Shown here piece after piece: positions 23,075 through 31,767 of a stretch of DNA of 34,870 bases. The notes beneath the pieces were generated by a model, which was not told where the DNA came from, ran no database searches, and saw only the letters and a list, made by a program, of their open reading frames with translations. The position numbers were made by a program, and so were the translations under genes. The DNA is taken from NCBI GenBank assembly GCA_938085095.1, contig CALKEI010000088.1, positions 1 to 34,870 on the forward strand, read 5' to 3'. This stretch comes from an uncultured Luminiphilus sp. (GTDB lineage: Bacteria > Pseudomonadota > Gammaproteobacteria > Pseudomonadales > Halieaceae). Every line of letters starts with the position of its first letter. Position 1 is the first letter of the stretch.

Positions 23075-24157
23075 ATGCAAATACTCCGTACCCCTGACGC
23101 GCAGTTTGAAGGCCTTGCCGAATACCCCTTTGATCCGCATTACACGGAAGTCGATTCCGGTGAGGGGGAAACCCTGCGGATCCATCATATTGATGAAGGT
23201 GACCGTCATGCGCCCATTGTGCTGTGCCTGCATGGTCAACCGAGTTGGAGCTATCTTTACCGCAAGATGGTGCCGTTGCTTGTGGCGTCCGGATTGCGCG
23301 TCGTCGCCCCTGATCTGCCCGGATATGGAAAATCTGACAAACCCGCCGCTCGCGAGAACTATAGCTATCAAAGGCAGGTTGATTGGATGGGTCGCTGGCT
23401 GGAAGCAAACGACTTTGCCGAGATGACTTTTTTTGGACAGGACTGGGGCGGCTTGATCGGGCTGCGGTTGGTGGCCGATTACCCCGACCGTTTTGCGCGG
23501 GTTGTAGCAGGCAATACCGCACTTCCCCTCAACTCCAGCCTAGACAAACAAATTGTCGACAAAGTAATGGCTTTTCGTGAGGACGGTCAGCGACTCAGTT
23601 TTTCCGCTATGGGCCGTGCCCTGTCGCGTCTTAAAGGGATGGCAATCGAGCCTGACGCGTTCCCAATGGGTTTTGCTCATTGGCAGAAGTTTTGTTGGAA
23701 CACCGCAGATATGCCGGCAGGATTTCTCATGGAAATGATGATCGCCCCCCCCGCGACCTGGCGAGTCGCGCCGCAAGTACTCCTAAATCACTATCTGGGC
23801 ACCTCTATCCGACCCAAGACGCCATTAGGCCGGGCCTACGAAGCGCCTTTCCCTGACCCCAGCTATAAAATGGGACCCCGCGCGATGCCCAGTCAGGTAC
23901 CGACACTCCCCACCGATCCTTCTCTGGATGCTCAGAAAAAGGCCTGGGAGTTCTTCCTTCAGTTCAGCAAGCCTTTCCTTTGCCTGTTCACTGGAGATGA
24001 TCCCGTGACACGGGGCGCAGAAAAGAGCTTCATTGGGCGGGTGCCGGGCACGACGGGTCTTAATCATCAGATATTTCCAAAGGGTGGGCACTTTCTTCAG
24101 GAATCACGTCACCGCGAGCTCAGCGCGGCGATTAGTGACTTGATCAGCACGACCTAG
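23075..24157 (+). CDS. Haloalkane dehalogenase-type alpha/beta-hydrolase (HLD-I-like)
   Basis: A 360-residue alpha/beta-hydrolase with nucleophile Asp123 followed by halide-site Trp124 (FFGQDWGGLIG), probable acid Asp309 (TGDDPVT) and base His339 (KGGHFLQE). HGQPSWSYLYRKM (53-65) and EAPFPDPSYKMGPRAMP (256-272) match DhlA-type HLD-I enzymes; a second halide-binding Trp may be Trp203 in the cap. Position 55 is Gln, where DhlA has Glu. The protein is about 50 residues longer than DhlA, with extra length in the cap region. Aspartate nucleophile plus adjacent Trp argue against esterase or epoxide hydrolase. It would hydrolyse a C-halogen bond to an alcohol, but natural substrates in such marine homologues are often unknown. 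Confidence 0.82.
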   Translation: MQILRTPDAQFEGLAEYPFDPHYTEVDSGEGETLRIHHIDEGDRHAPIVLCLHGQPSWSYLYRKMVPLLVASGLRVVAPDLPGYGKSDKPAARENYSYQRQVDWMGRWLEANDFAEMTFFGQDWGGLIGLRLVADYPDRFARVVAGNTALPLNSSLDKQIVDKVMAFREDGQRLSFSAMGRALSRLKGMAIEPDAFPMGFAHWQKFCWNTADMPAGFLMEMMIAPPATWRVAPQVLLNHYLGTSIRPKTPLGRAYEAPFPDPSYKMGPRAMPSQVPTLPTDPSLDAQKKAWEFFLQFSKPFLCLFTGDDPVTRGAEKSFIGRVPGTTGLNHQIFPKGGHFLQESRHRELSAAISDLISTT

Positions 24158-24255
24158 GTGTTCAAGGCAACGGGGCGCGTCCGGCTGCATCACCCGATCT
24201 TCGACCCTGGCGCAGCCTGCGCTGATCCACTATTTAATGTGGTTCATTTGAAGGG

Positions 24256-25335
24256 CTATCCAAGCACGGTGACGCCTCGAAGCGGGTCATCCCCCGTGAT
24301 CAAATCGTAAAAAGCCTCCGCCATTCGACCGCTCTCGTGAACGCAGGTTTCCCAATAGGCGACCCTTTCAGAGGCCGACATCACTCGGAAGTCGCTGCGG
24401 TCTGGAATCTTGGCATAGGGCAGTTGGGCGAGAAACGTGTCGCTGGGGCACATCAAGACCAAGTTATCGACCACCGGTTTGGCGGGCTTGCGCCAGCGCA
24501 ACATCTTGTCAAACCAGCCCGGCGTCAGTCGGTCTCGAAAGTGAGGGTAGAGCACCAAACCTGACGGCTGATGGTTATCCAGTGTGAAGTGGTAATCGAT
24601 GATGCCGCCGTCCCAGAAGGGCCCGCCTGCCGCCCCCGAGATAGCAGGCTCGCATTGCATGAGAAATGGGATGGCCCCGCTTGCTTTGAGTGAGGAGATC
24701 AAGTTGAGCTCAGAGAGAGGGATCAGCTGTGTGTTGAACCCCTCGGAAAATGGCACCTCATCGAGGTGGCGATGGCAAAATGCCACTCGCTCAAAGAAAA
24801 GGCCCAACGCTTTCCGGTTGATGGTGTTGCCGAGCGTCGCAGCGGCCATCGCCATAGCCAAAGGCACTCCGTTTTGACCTCGCGCGATGCCTTTGGCCCG
24901 CGCTGTAATAATGGCGTTTCGGAGGGCGGGGTGCTCAACAATCTGCTGTGGTCCCTCTGTGCCTAGCGCCTCTCGGAGCATCTGTTCCGCTACGTGACTC
25001 ACCTCTTTGGCTGTCGGGCGAGCGCAGCTGTATTCCTGATAGAGATACGCCCTTTGCAGTCTGAGTATGGCTGCGCTGGGGTCGGGCAGGCTGAGGCAGG
25101 CATGTCGCCAAGTGCCAATTGAGGAGCCCATGAGGGTTACCGGCCCATCGCACTGCGAAAGCAGCTCCGCGCCCAGAACTCGGTCCATTTCAGAGAGAAT
25201 GAGCCACTTGGGGCCGCCCGAGGCGCCAATCAGGGTCTCGAATGGCGCAGACCGCCAGCCCTTTTCACCGATAAGAGCGGCAGCTTTTCGGCCCATGTAA
25301 ATAGAAATGGCTGGCGTCATATCGCTGTTATTCAT
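24256..25335 (-). CDS. Patatin-like phospholipase
   Basis: A 359-residue patatin-fold protein. The nucleophile elbow is GSSIG with Ser72; an oxyanion-type glycine-rich segment GASGGPKW lies at 37-44, and the catalytic dyad's Asp242 is in the DGG motif (FWDGGIIDYHF). All dyad elements are present, so it is probably an active acyl hydrolase, cytoplasmic or membrane-peripheral, as there is no signal peptide. It diverges from the glucosylglycerate operon over a 229-base region that must hold both promoters; I saw no clear operator there. Confidence 0.82.
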   Translation of the reverse strand: MNNSDMTPAISIYMGRKAAALIGEKGWRSAPFETLIGASGGPKWLILSEMDRVLGAELLSQCDGPVTLMGSSIGTWRHACLSLPDPSAAILRLQRAYLYQEYSCARPTAKEVSHVAEQMLREALGTEGPQQIVEHPALRNAIITARAKGIARGQNGVPLAMAMAAATLGNTINRKALGLFFERVAFCHRHLDEVPFSEGFNTQLIPLSELNLISSLKASGAIPFLMQCEPAISGAAGGPFWDGGIIDYHFTLDNHQPSGLVLYPHFRDRLTPGWFDKMLRWRKPAKPVVDNLVLMCPSDTFLAQLPYAKIPDRSDFRVMSASERVAYWETCVHESGRMAEAFYDLITGDDPLRGVTVLG

Positions 25336-25564
25336 GGCCCTGGCGCCCAGATAGTGCCTCTGTCACGGTTTTGTCTACGCGAGTCTAGCGAAATCACACT
25401 GCGAATCCTCTTTTAATGAAAATAGGCACGGTGTTTGCATACCTACTTTACCGGGCGCAATGCGGCAAACTAGAAACGCAGTGCCTGCATCTGAAAAGGG
25501 GGGCGTTATCAGGATCGATGGCGCGAAAACGCAACACTGGTCAACAAAGTGATGGGAAAACATT

Positions 25565-26497
25565 ATGGACGATGAGCAAAAAGCCCGAACAGCACTGCCG
25601 ACAGTGCTGACACAATATAGTAAAGCGGAGGCGCTACCTGAAAGCCTCGCCGATGCCTTCCTCAAGTGGTACGCGGGCGTCACTCACCACCTGGCGATAT
25701 GGGCCAATGAACGCGAAACACCGCCATTGGTGGGTATAAGCGGCTGTCAGGGGTCGGGCAAGAGCACGCTGGTGCAGCTGATGGCACATGTTCTGTGTGA
25801 GCTTCACGATGTCTCCGTGGTCGTGCTCTCGCTGGATGATTTTTACCTCCCCAAGGCGGCGCGAAGAGCGATGGGCAAAACCGTTCACCCGCTGTTCGCC
25901 ACGCGGGGAGTGCCCGGCACCCATGACTTGGCTTTGCTGTCCGACACGATTGACGCGTTGCGGAGTGCGCGTGGACCAGTGGCCGTGCCCACCTTCGACA
26001 AAGCCCGGGACGAACGCACCGAAATGGGGCATTGGCGCCAAGTGAGTGCGCCGGTGCAGCTGATTTTACTTGAAGGCTGGTGCATGGGGGTTCCCCCCCA
26101 GCGGGGAGCCGACCTGCTGGCACCAGTAAATCGCATCGAGGAGGAAGAGGATTCGGATCTGACCTGGCGGACCGAGGTGAATCGTCAGCTCAGTGGCGGT
26201 TACGCAGACCTATTCGCAGGGCTCGATGCATTGCTGTTGCTTCAGGCGCCAGATTTTGATGCGGTCTTTGAGTGGCGCTGGCAGCAAGAGCAGCGTCTGT
26301 CGGAGCGATTCCGGCGTCACCATCCGGACGCTTCAGATCCGACTATGGGTCGCGACGAGATCGCTGACTTTGTGTTGCATTATCAGCGACTCACCGAGCA
26401 TGCCCTGAGAACATTACCCGATCGGGCGGATTTTGTATGGGAGCTTGAGGAAGATCGCTCGGTGAGACGCATGCGTCTAACGGGGGCGGCGGCATGA
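25565..26497 (+). CDS. D-glycerate kinase (plant/cyanobacterial GLYK type)
   Basis: A 310-residue P-loop kinase of the GLYK/uridine-kinase-like family. Walker A is GCQGSGKST near residues 60-68; SLDDFYLPKAARR and a TRGVPGTHDLAL segment are the family's substrate/Mg motifs. Plant-type GLYK phosphorylates D-glycerate at C3, giving 3-phosphoglycerate. It is the first gene of a four-gene operon, overlapping the next by four bases (ATGA). In this setting it both supplies the 3-phosphoglycerate acceptor of the synthase and recovers glycerate released by the phosphorylase. The 3-kinase assignment is from family and context. Confidence 0.88.
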   Translation: MDDEQKARTALPTVLTQYSKAEALPESLADAFLKWYAGVTHHLAIWANERETPPLVGISGCQGSGKSTLVQLMAHVLCELHDVSVVVLSLDDFYLPKAARRAMGKTVHPLFATRGVPGTHDLALLSDTIDALRSARGPVAVPTFDKARDERTEMGHWRQVSAPVQLILLEGWCMGVPPQRGADLLAPVNRIEEEEDSDLTWRTEVNRQLSGGYADLFAGLDALLLLQAPDFDAVFEWRWQQEQRLSERFRRHHPDASDPTMGRDEIADFVLHYQRLTEHALRTLPDRADFVWELEEDRSVRRMRLTGAAA

Positions 26498-27372
26498 GTA
26501 GCGCAGTGATTTACACCGACCTCGACGGCACGTTGCTTGATCACCACACCTATTCGTTTGATGCAGCGCGCTCGACAATCGCCGCACTCAGCGAGCGCGG
26601 CATCCCTGTGATTCCCTGTACCAGCAAGACCCGTTCCGAGACGGCAAAGCTGATGGAAGCATTGGGACTTGATGGGCCAATGATCGTGGAGAACGGTGCC
26701 GCGATTTGGGTTCCCAAGGATTGGGGTCTGGACCGGCCGGAAAATGCTGACGACGACGGAGATGCTTGGGGTCACTCTTTTGGGCCTTCACGCGGCGTGA
26801 TTCGACGGCAGTTGGCCATCCTGAATATTGAGTGGGGTAATCGTTACCAGTCTTTATGTGATCTGTCGGATAAACAGGTCGCTGCCGTCACGGGACTGGA
26901 TCTTGACAGCGCAGCGCGCGCAAAACAGCGACAGCATTCCGAAACCCTGGTGTGGCTAGGTACACCGGCAGACCGAAAGGCGTTTGCCGCGCACGTGCAG
27001 GCGCTAGACATGCACTGCGTTCAGGGTGGTCGGTTTGTTCACGTGCTGGCTTCGGGTGGCAAGGCGGAGGCAGTCAGTTGGCTACATAACAAAATCCGCA
27101 AAGAGCGCTGCGACCTTGAGCTGGCGCGCAGTCTATCTGCGGGGGATGCCGAGAATGATGTCGAGATGCTTGAAGTAACTGATCTTGCGCTGTTGGTGCG
27201 ATCGCCGGTCAATGAACCGCCGACGGTGCGCCGCCAGTGCCGACTGGTCATCAGCGATGCCATGGGCCCGGCAGGGTGGGCCGAGGGCATTGAAGCGCTT
27301 ATTGAACGAGTGGAAGAGGAGGAAGGCCGTGGCCGACTTTTATCAAAACGGCACGATCACAACGCTGCATAA
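26494..27372 (+). CDS. HAD phosphatase, glucosyl/mannosyl-3-phosphoglycerate phosphatase
   Basis: A 292-residue HAD-superfamily (Cof-type) phosphatase. The nucleophile motif is YTDLDGTLLD (Asp9, Asp11), and motif IV is SAGDAENDVEML near residue 212. It resembles mannosyl-3-phosphoglycerate phosphatase (MpgP) proteins, which also serve as glucosyl-3-phosphoglycerate phosphatases. It removes the 3-phosphate to give free glucosylglycerate. Its 3-prime end overlaps the synthase start by 44 bases, an unusually long coupling. The sugar (glucose vs mannose) is inferred from the neighbouring GT81 synthase. Confidence 0.87.
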   Translation: MSSAVIYTDLDGTLLDHHTYSFDAARSTIAALSERGIPVIPCTSKTRSETAKLMEALGLDGPMIVENGAAIWVPKDWGLDRPENADDDGDAWGHSFGPSRGVIRRQLAILNIEWGNRYQSLCDLSDKQVAAVTGLDLDSAARAKQRQHSETLVWLGTPADRKAFAAHVQALDMHCVQGGRFVHVLASGGKAEAVSWLHNKIRKERCDLELARSLSAGDAENDVEMLEVTDLALLVRSPVNEPPTVRRQCRLVISDAMGPAGWAEGIEALIERVEEEEGRGRLLSKRHDHNAA

Positions 27373-28582
27373 CTTGGGCGAACGCTCTACCGCTGAACTG
27401 GAGCAAGAATTACTGCAATTCAGCGAACGCAGGCCATTGGGGTTGATACTGCCCTCTCTTTACTCGGAGATCGAGACGCCAGCACTACCCGCTATTATTC
27501 AGGAGTTGCGATCAGTCCCATACCTATCTCAAATTGTGATTGGTCTGGACCGTGCGACTCAGGACGAGTACCAGCACGCGCTGCACTTTTTTTCCGATCT
27601 TCCGCAGCACCACCGCGTGCTGTGGAACGATGGGCCACGATTGAAAGCCATTGACGCTCGGCTACAGGAGTCGGGTCTCGCGCCCCAGGAGCTCGGCAAG
27701 GGGCGTAACGTCTGGTACTGCATGGGTTACGCGTTGGCTACCGGTCGAGCGGAAGCCATAGCTCTGCACGACTGCGACATTCTGACTTATGAGCGGAGCT
27801 TGCTAGCACGCCTTATTTACCCAGTCGCGCACCCTATTTTTGGTTACGAGTTTTGCAAGGGTTATTACCCTCGGGTATCCGAGAACAAAATCAACGGCAG
27901 GGTTTGCAGGCTCTTGGTGACGCCCATGATCCGTGCGTTGAAACGTATCGTTGGGGAGTCGCCCTATCTCAATTATCTCGACAGTTACCGCTACATCCTC
28001 GCAGGAGAGTTTGCGTTCCGGAAACGCTTGCTCGGTGATCTGCGAATCCCCACCGACTGGGGTCTGGAGATCGGAGTGGTCTCGGAGGTCTACCGCAGCA
28101 ACAGCAACAAGCAGATTTGCCAGGTCGACATCGCGGATAACTACGACCACAAGCATCAGGATCTGTCGCTGGACGATCAGAATGCGGGCCTGTCGCGCAT
28201 GTCACTCGATATTGCGCGATCTCTGTACCGCAAGCTGGCGATACAGGGCACGGTATTCAGTCAAGAAACATTCCGAACGTTAAAGGCTACCTATTATCGG
28301 ATGGCGCTTGATTTGATCGAGACCTATCGTAACGACGCCATCATGAATGGCTTGAATTTCGATATTCACAAGGAAGAGGAGGCGATCGAGCTGTTTGCTG
28401 AGAATATTCTCGAGGCGGGCGTGCAGTTTCTGGAGCGATCGTCCGAGGTGCCCTTTATTCCTACCTGGAATCGAGTATTCAGCGCGATGCCCGATATATT
28501 TGAAGAGTTGGTCGCCGCAGTAGAGGCCGATCATGAGGAATTTTCTCCCGCGCGTGAGTTGCCCAAAGTCGCCCAAGGATGA
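27329..28582 (+). CDS. gpgS: Glucosyl-3-phosphoglycerate synthase (GT81)
   Basis: A 417-residue retaining glycosyltransferase of family GT81. The N-terminus ADFYQNGTITTLHNL is characteristic of bacterial GpgS, and the metal-binding D-x-D is Asp148-Cys-Asp150 (ALHDCDILTY). It transfers glucose from an NDP-glucose to 3-phosphoglycerate. The open frame reaches back to 27185, but the GTG at 27329 follows GAGGAGG and yields the typical N-terminus, so it is the chosen start; it lies inside the 3-prime end of the phosphatase gene. The stop overlaps the next gene's ATG by four bases. Activity is inferred from family and the matching phosphatase. Confidence 0.92.
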   Translation: MADFYQNGTITTLHNLGERSTAELEQELLQFSERRPLGLILPSLYSEIETPALPAIIQELRSVPYLSQIVIGLDRATQDEYQHALHFFSDLPQHHRVLWNDGPRLKAIDARLQESGLAPQELGKGRNVWYCMGYALATGRAEAIALHDCDILTYERSLLARLIYPVAHPIFGYEFCKGYYPRVSENKINGRVCRLLVTPMIRALKRIVGESPYLNYLDSYRYILAGEFAFRKRLLGDLRIPTDWGLEIGVVSEVYRSNSNKQICQVDIADNYDHKHQDLSLDDQNAGLSRMSLDIARSLYRKLAIQGTVFSQETFRTLKATYYRMALDLIETYRNDAIMNGLNFDIHKEEEAIELFAENILEAGVQFLERSSEVPFIPTWNRVFSAMPDIFEELVAAVEADHEEFSPARELPKVAQG

Positions 28583-30315
28583 TCAGCACCTTATCTCAGC
28601 GGCTGCGGGAACACCTGGCTGCGGTCTATGGTGAGGCCTTTTCAGATGGCGCGCTGAACGGCTGGGTTGATCGTTTACTCGACGCCGCGCAACTGACAGC
28701 AACGGCGTCGCCGCCATCGGCACACCGCAATCTATGGGATGAGACCGATGTGGCGGTGATCACTTATGGCGACTCACTGCTCAACGGTGAAGAGGCGCCG
28801 CTCAAGACCCTGCACGGATTTTTGACCCAACGATTGGGCGCACTGGTGAGCTGGGTGCACGTGCTGCCCTTCCACCCCTGGACCTCGGATGATGGTTTTG
28901 CGGTGCTCGATTACTCGAGCGTTAATGAGGCGCTCGGCACCTGGTCAGACATCACCCGGTTGGGCGTCGACTATCGCCTGATGGCGGATCTCGTGCTCAA
29001 CCACTGCTCGAGCCGATCGGCCTGGTTCGAGAATTTTCGCAAGGGTGAGGCACCCGGAGACGATTATTTTTTCGCCCCCGATGAGACATTTGATACCGGC
29101 CAGGTTGTCAGGCCCCGGACCTCTCCACTGCTCAGTAAAGTGACCACGGAGCAGGGCGAGCGGGCGGTGTGGTGCACCTTCGGTCCGGATCAGGTGGATT
29201 TTAATTTCGCCAATCCTGCGGTGGTCGTGGAGTTCGTCACCATCATTCGTCAGCTGCTGGACGCCGGGGTCCGCGTTTTCAGGTTGGACGCGGTGGCGTT
29301 CCTCTGGAAGGAGAGTGGTACCTCCTGCATGAATCTACCCCAGACGCACGAGTTGATCAGACTGTTTCGCCTGATCATCGAGTGCGCCCAGGCCGACGCG
29401 ATTGTCATCACCGAGACCAATGTCCCCAACCGCGAGAACCTCTCCTACTTTGGTCATGCCAATGAGGCCCACGGCATTTACAACTTCTCTCTGCCGCCGT
29501 TACTGGTACATGCGCTGGTCACGGGTACCAGTCGCTACCTGTCGACTTGGATGATGAGCATGCCGCCGGCACAGGACGGCACCATCTACTTCAATTTCAT
29601 TGCCTCGCATGATGGCATCGGGCTGCGCCCGGTGGAGGGTTTGCTGGAGCAGTCGGAGGTCGATGAGTTACTGGCCACGATGGAGCAGTTCGGGGGTCGC
29701 GTCTCATGGCGGCAGGCGGCCGGCAGTGAAGCCAAGCCCTATGAGATCAACATTGCGCTGATAGACGCCCTGCAGGGCACCACCCGTGGCAAGGATCAGT
29801 GGGGGCTCAAGCGCTTTCTCTGTGCGCATGCCATCATGCTGGGGCTCGAGGGCGTGCCCGCTTTTTATATCCATTCTCTGCTGGGCACCCGTAATGACCT
29901 GGAGCGTCTCGCTCACACCAGCCATAACCGGTCTATCAACCGGCATCAATGGGAGCTGAGCGCGTTGTCGAGCGCGCTGGATTGCAACGCATCAGACCAC
30001 CACGGGGTCTTTGAGGCACTGAAGCACCTTATTGCCCTGCGCAAGGCGCAGCCGGCATTCCACCCCAACGCGACCCAATTCACCCTGCACCTGGGTGATG
30101 AGCTGTTCGGGTTCTGGCGACAGTCACTCGATCGGCGCCAGAGCCTGTTCTGTGTGCACAACCTCACCAGTGAAGAGCAGGTCCTGCCGCTGAGCCGCCT
30201 GAATCTTGTGGTCAATCATCGTTGGCGGGAGCTGATTTCCGGGGCGCCCGTCGAAGAAAATTTACCCGAGTGGACGCTTTCTCCCTACCAAACGTTGTGG
30301 ATTACCAACGGCTGA
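28579..30315 (+). CDS. GH13_18 sucrose-phosphorylase-like enzyme, probably glucosylglycerate phosphorylase
   Basis: A 578-residue GH13 subfamily-18 enzyme. Catalytic nucleophile Asp237 is in VFRLDAVAF, acid/base Glu279 in VITETNVPN and the transition-state Asp345 in ASHDGIGLRP. The N-terminal DETDVAVITYGDSL segment and the VLPFHPWTSDDGFAVLDY loop are characteristic of sucrose-phosphorylase relatives. The subfamily includes enzymes for sucrose, sucrose-6-phosphate, glucosylglycerol and glucosylglycerate; cotranscription with GpgS, its phosphatase and glycerate kinase points to glucosylglycerate as substrate (products glucose-1-phosphate and glycerate). It overlaps gpgS by four bases. Sucrose or glucosylglycerol activity cannot be excluded from sequence alone. 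Confidence 0.88.
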   Translation: MISTLSQRLREHLAAVYGEAFSDGALNGWVDRLLDAAQLTATASPPSAHRNLWDETDVAVITYGDSLLNGEEAPLKTLHGFLTQRLGALVSWVHVLPFHPWTSDDGFAVLDYSSVNEALGTWSDITRLGVDYRLMADLVLNHCSSRSAWFENFRKGEAPGDDYFFAPDETFDTGQVVRPRTSPLLSKVTTEQGERAVWCTFGPDQVDFNFANPAVVVEFVTIIRQLLDAGVRVFRLDAVAFLWKESGTSCMNLPQTHELIRLFRLIIECAQADAIVITETNVPNRENLSYFGHANEAHGIYNFSLPPLLVHALVTGTSRYLSTWMMSMPPAQDGTIYFNFIASHDGIGLRPVEGLLEQSEVDELLATMEQFGGRVSWRQAAGSEAKPYEINIALIDALQGTTRGKDQWGLKRFLCAHAIMLGLEGVPAFYIHSLLGTRNDLERLAHTSHNRSINRHQWELSALSSALDCNASDHHGVFEALKHLIALRKAQPAFHPNATQFTLHLGDELFGFWRQSLDRRQSLFCVHNLTSEEQVLPLSRLNLVVNHRWRELISGAPVEENLPEWTLSPYQTLWITNG

Positions 30316-30354
30316 TACAGGGCGCTTGAATCCTTCACGCTAACCGTGTCAGCC
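30310..30354. repeat. Nine-base inverted repeat between phosphorylase and phospholipase genes
   Basis: GGCTGATAC at 30310-30318 pairs with GTGTCAGCC at 30346-30354, all matched except for one G-U pair, with a 27-base loop. The left arm includes the stop codon of the phosphorylase gene. No U-run follows, so it is a weak terminator candidate; it could slow or separate transcription between the two genes. Confidence 0.35.
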
Positions 30355-30361
30355 TGTTCGC

Positions 30362-31723
30362 ATGAACTGGATACCGTTTCGATTTGTACGCACCGCCCTC
30401 AATCTGGCGATAGCCGCCGCTTTGCTGTGCGTCGCGCTGGTGTCGCCCGCCTGGGCGTGGTCCGACCACGCGAGCCTTGTCTGGCCCTTGCTCAGGAGTC
30501 AGCCTGAGCTGATTCACCAGAGTGTGGCGGCCGAGCCGCTCGACGCCTTTTTAGCGGCTGAGCAAGCGGGTATCGCAGAGACCCTTGAAGCCCTCGAGTC
30601 GTGGTCTGCCGCCACCATTGAGCACTACCCGCCGACCCCCGGGGATCTGCGCTGGGGGACGGATCACGCGCCCACCGCTGAGCGCTTTTTTGCGGCGATC
30701 AGGGTCAATCCGATGCTCCCGTATCGCCTGTACGTGGATCTCTCTCCCGAGCGTGCCCAGCCGGAGCAGGCGCCACTGGCCTGGTCCGAGCTGAGCTTTT
30801 TGGGGGGCGGCACCTCGCAGCTGGCCGCGCGCTACTGGGCGCTGGCGCCCGGCGAGCCCGTATCGATCGCGGAGGTGATTGCCAGTGCCAACGACGAGCC
30901 CGATTTCGGGATGGACATCGGGCTCTTTGCAGATAACGGCACCGACTTTGGTCAGCGCTACGGTTTTGGCCAGCAGCCTTTTGGTAACCCCAATCTCGAT
31001 TACGGCTCTCAGGCACCGTTTCACATGGGGTTTTACCACCTCGACTGGCTGACACGGACGGCGCAGCCCTCGTTGCTGCGGACTTACCCCCTGTGGCGCA
31101 TCGCCTTGTTTGGTGAGTTAGCCGAGCTGGCGTTTAGCACCGGGCATGACTATTGGGGCTGGCGCTTTCTCGGTTGGGGTCTGCACTACGTCGGTGATCT
31201 CACCCAGCCCTATCACGCGATACCACTGCCCGGGGTCGACACCGTCGATGCGCTGTGGTCGGTGGTGCAGGGCAAAACAGGCGAGCTGGTGCAGTTGGTC
31301 TCCAATCGTCACGGCGTGATCGAGTCCTACCAGTACCAGCGGCTGACCCGCGCGTTAGAGGCCCGCCAGTGGTCCGCGCCACTGCTGACAGCAATATCCG
31401 ATCACCCGGATGCCACCGCCGTCGAATACGAGTCCTTTGTCATGGCATTGACGGCTGATTCAGTCGAGGCCGCGGCCGAGTTCGACGCGGCCATCGAGCG
31501 CAACGTGCCATCTCGCTTTGTCAGCGACTCCGACTTTGAGTGGACGGGGTCAGGCTTTGAGCAATCGATCGTGCAGCGGGTTGCCGACGAGCAGGGTGAG
31601 CCCGCTATTGCGGAACTCGATGCCGCGGTGATCGTGCAGCTCGCCCGGTTCTCGGCGGTCGCCAGCCGCTGGATTGCGCGCGGCCGGGTAGCGGAGCCTC
31701 CCTTGCAGGGGGAAAGCCCATGA
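30362..31723 (+). CDS. Secreted zinc phospholipase C/S1-P1 nuclease-family protein
   Basis: A 453-residue exported protein. The Sec signal peptide spans ~1-32, with cleavage AWA|WSDH predicted to leave Trp33 as the first mature residue. In this superfamily the N-terminal Trp amino and carbonyl groups ligate zinc, so the predicted cleavage fits. Zinc-ligand motifs include GHDYWGW (His262, Asp263) and HYVGDLTQPYH at 275-285 (His275, Asp279, His285), then an H-x3-E element in SNRHGVIES. It would hydrolyse phosphodiesters of phospholipids or nucleic acids in the periplasm or outside. It follows the glucosylglycerate operon by 46 bases but has no obvious functional link to it. Confidence 0.82.
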   Translation: MNWIPFRFVRTALNLAIAAALLCVALVSPAWAWSDHASLVWPLLRSQPELIHQSVAAEPLDAFLAAEQAGIAETLEALESWSAATIEHYPPTPGDLRWGTDHAPTAERFFAAIRVNPMLPYRLYVDLSPERAQPEQAPLAWSELSFLGGGTSQLAARYWALAPGEPVSIAEVIASANDEPDFGMDIGLFADNGTDFGQRYGFGQQPFGNPNLDYGSQAPFHMGFYHLDWLTRTAQPSLLRTYPLWRIALFGELAELAFSTGHDYWGWRFLGWGLHYVGDLTQPYHAIPLPGVDTVDALWSVVQGKTGELVQLVSNRHGVIESYQYQRLTRALEARQWSAPLLTAISDHPDATAVEYESFVMALTADSVEAAAEFDAAIERNVPSRFVSDSDFEWTGSGFEQSIVQRVADEQGEPAIAELDAAVIVQLARFSAVASRWIARGRVAEPPLQGESP

Positions 31724-31767
31724 CGACCGAACCTCTGCTGCGCGCTTTGGTGCCTGCGAATGTCTAA
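31720..31767 (+). other. Fifteen-codon ORF possibly coupling phospholipase and HIT translation
   Basis: An ATG overlapping the phospholipase TGA (ATGA) opens a 15-codon frame whose TAA lies eight bases inside the start of the HIT gene (ATG at 31760). The HIT start has no clear Shine-Dalgarno, so reinitiation through this short frame is possible. The peptide itself is probably not functional. Chance occurrence is quite likely. Confidence 0.2.

Noticed and set aside
22809-23522. 237-codon minus-strand frame
   Set aside because: It overlaps the DUF1330-like gene and the conserved start of the dehalogenase-type gene; composition is that of an out-of-frame shadow.
24200-24225. GC-rich hairpin after the dehalogenase gene as terminator
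   Set aside because: The GCGCA/TGCGC stem has a three-base loop and no following U-run, so support is too weak.
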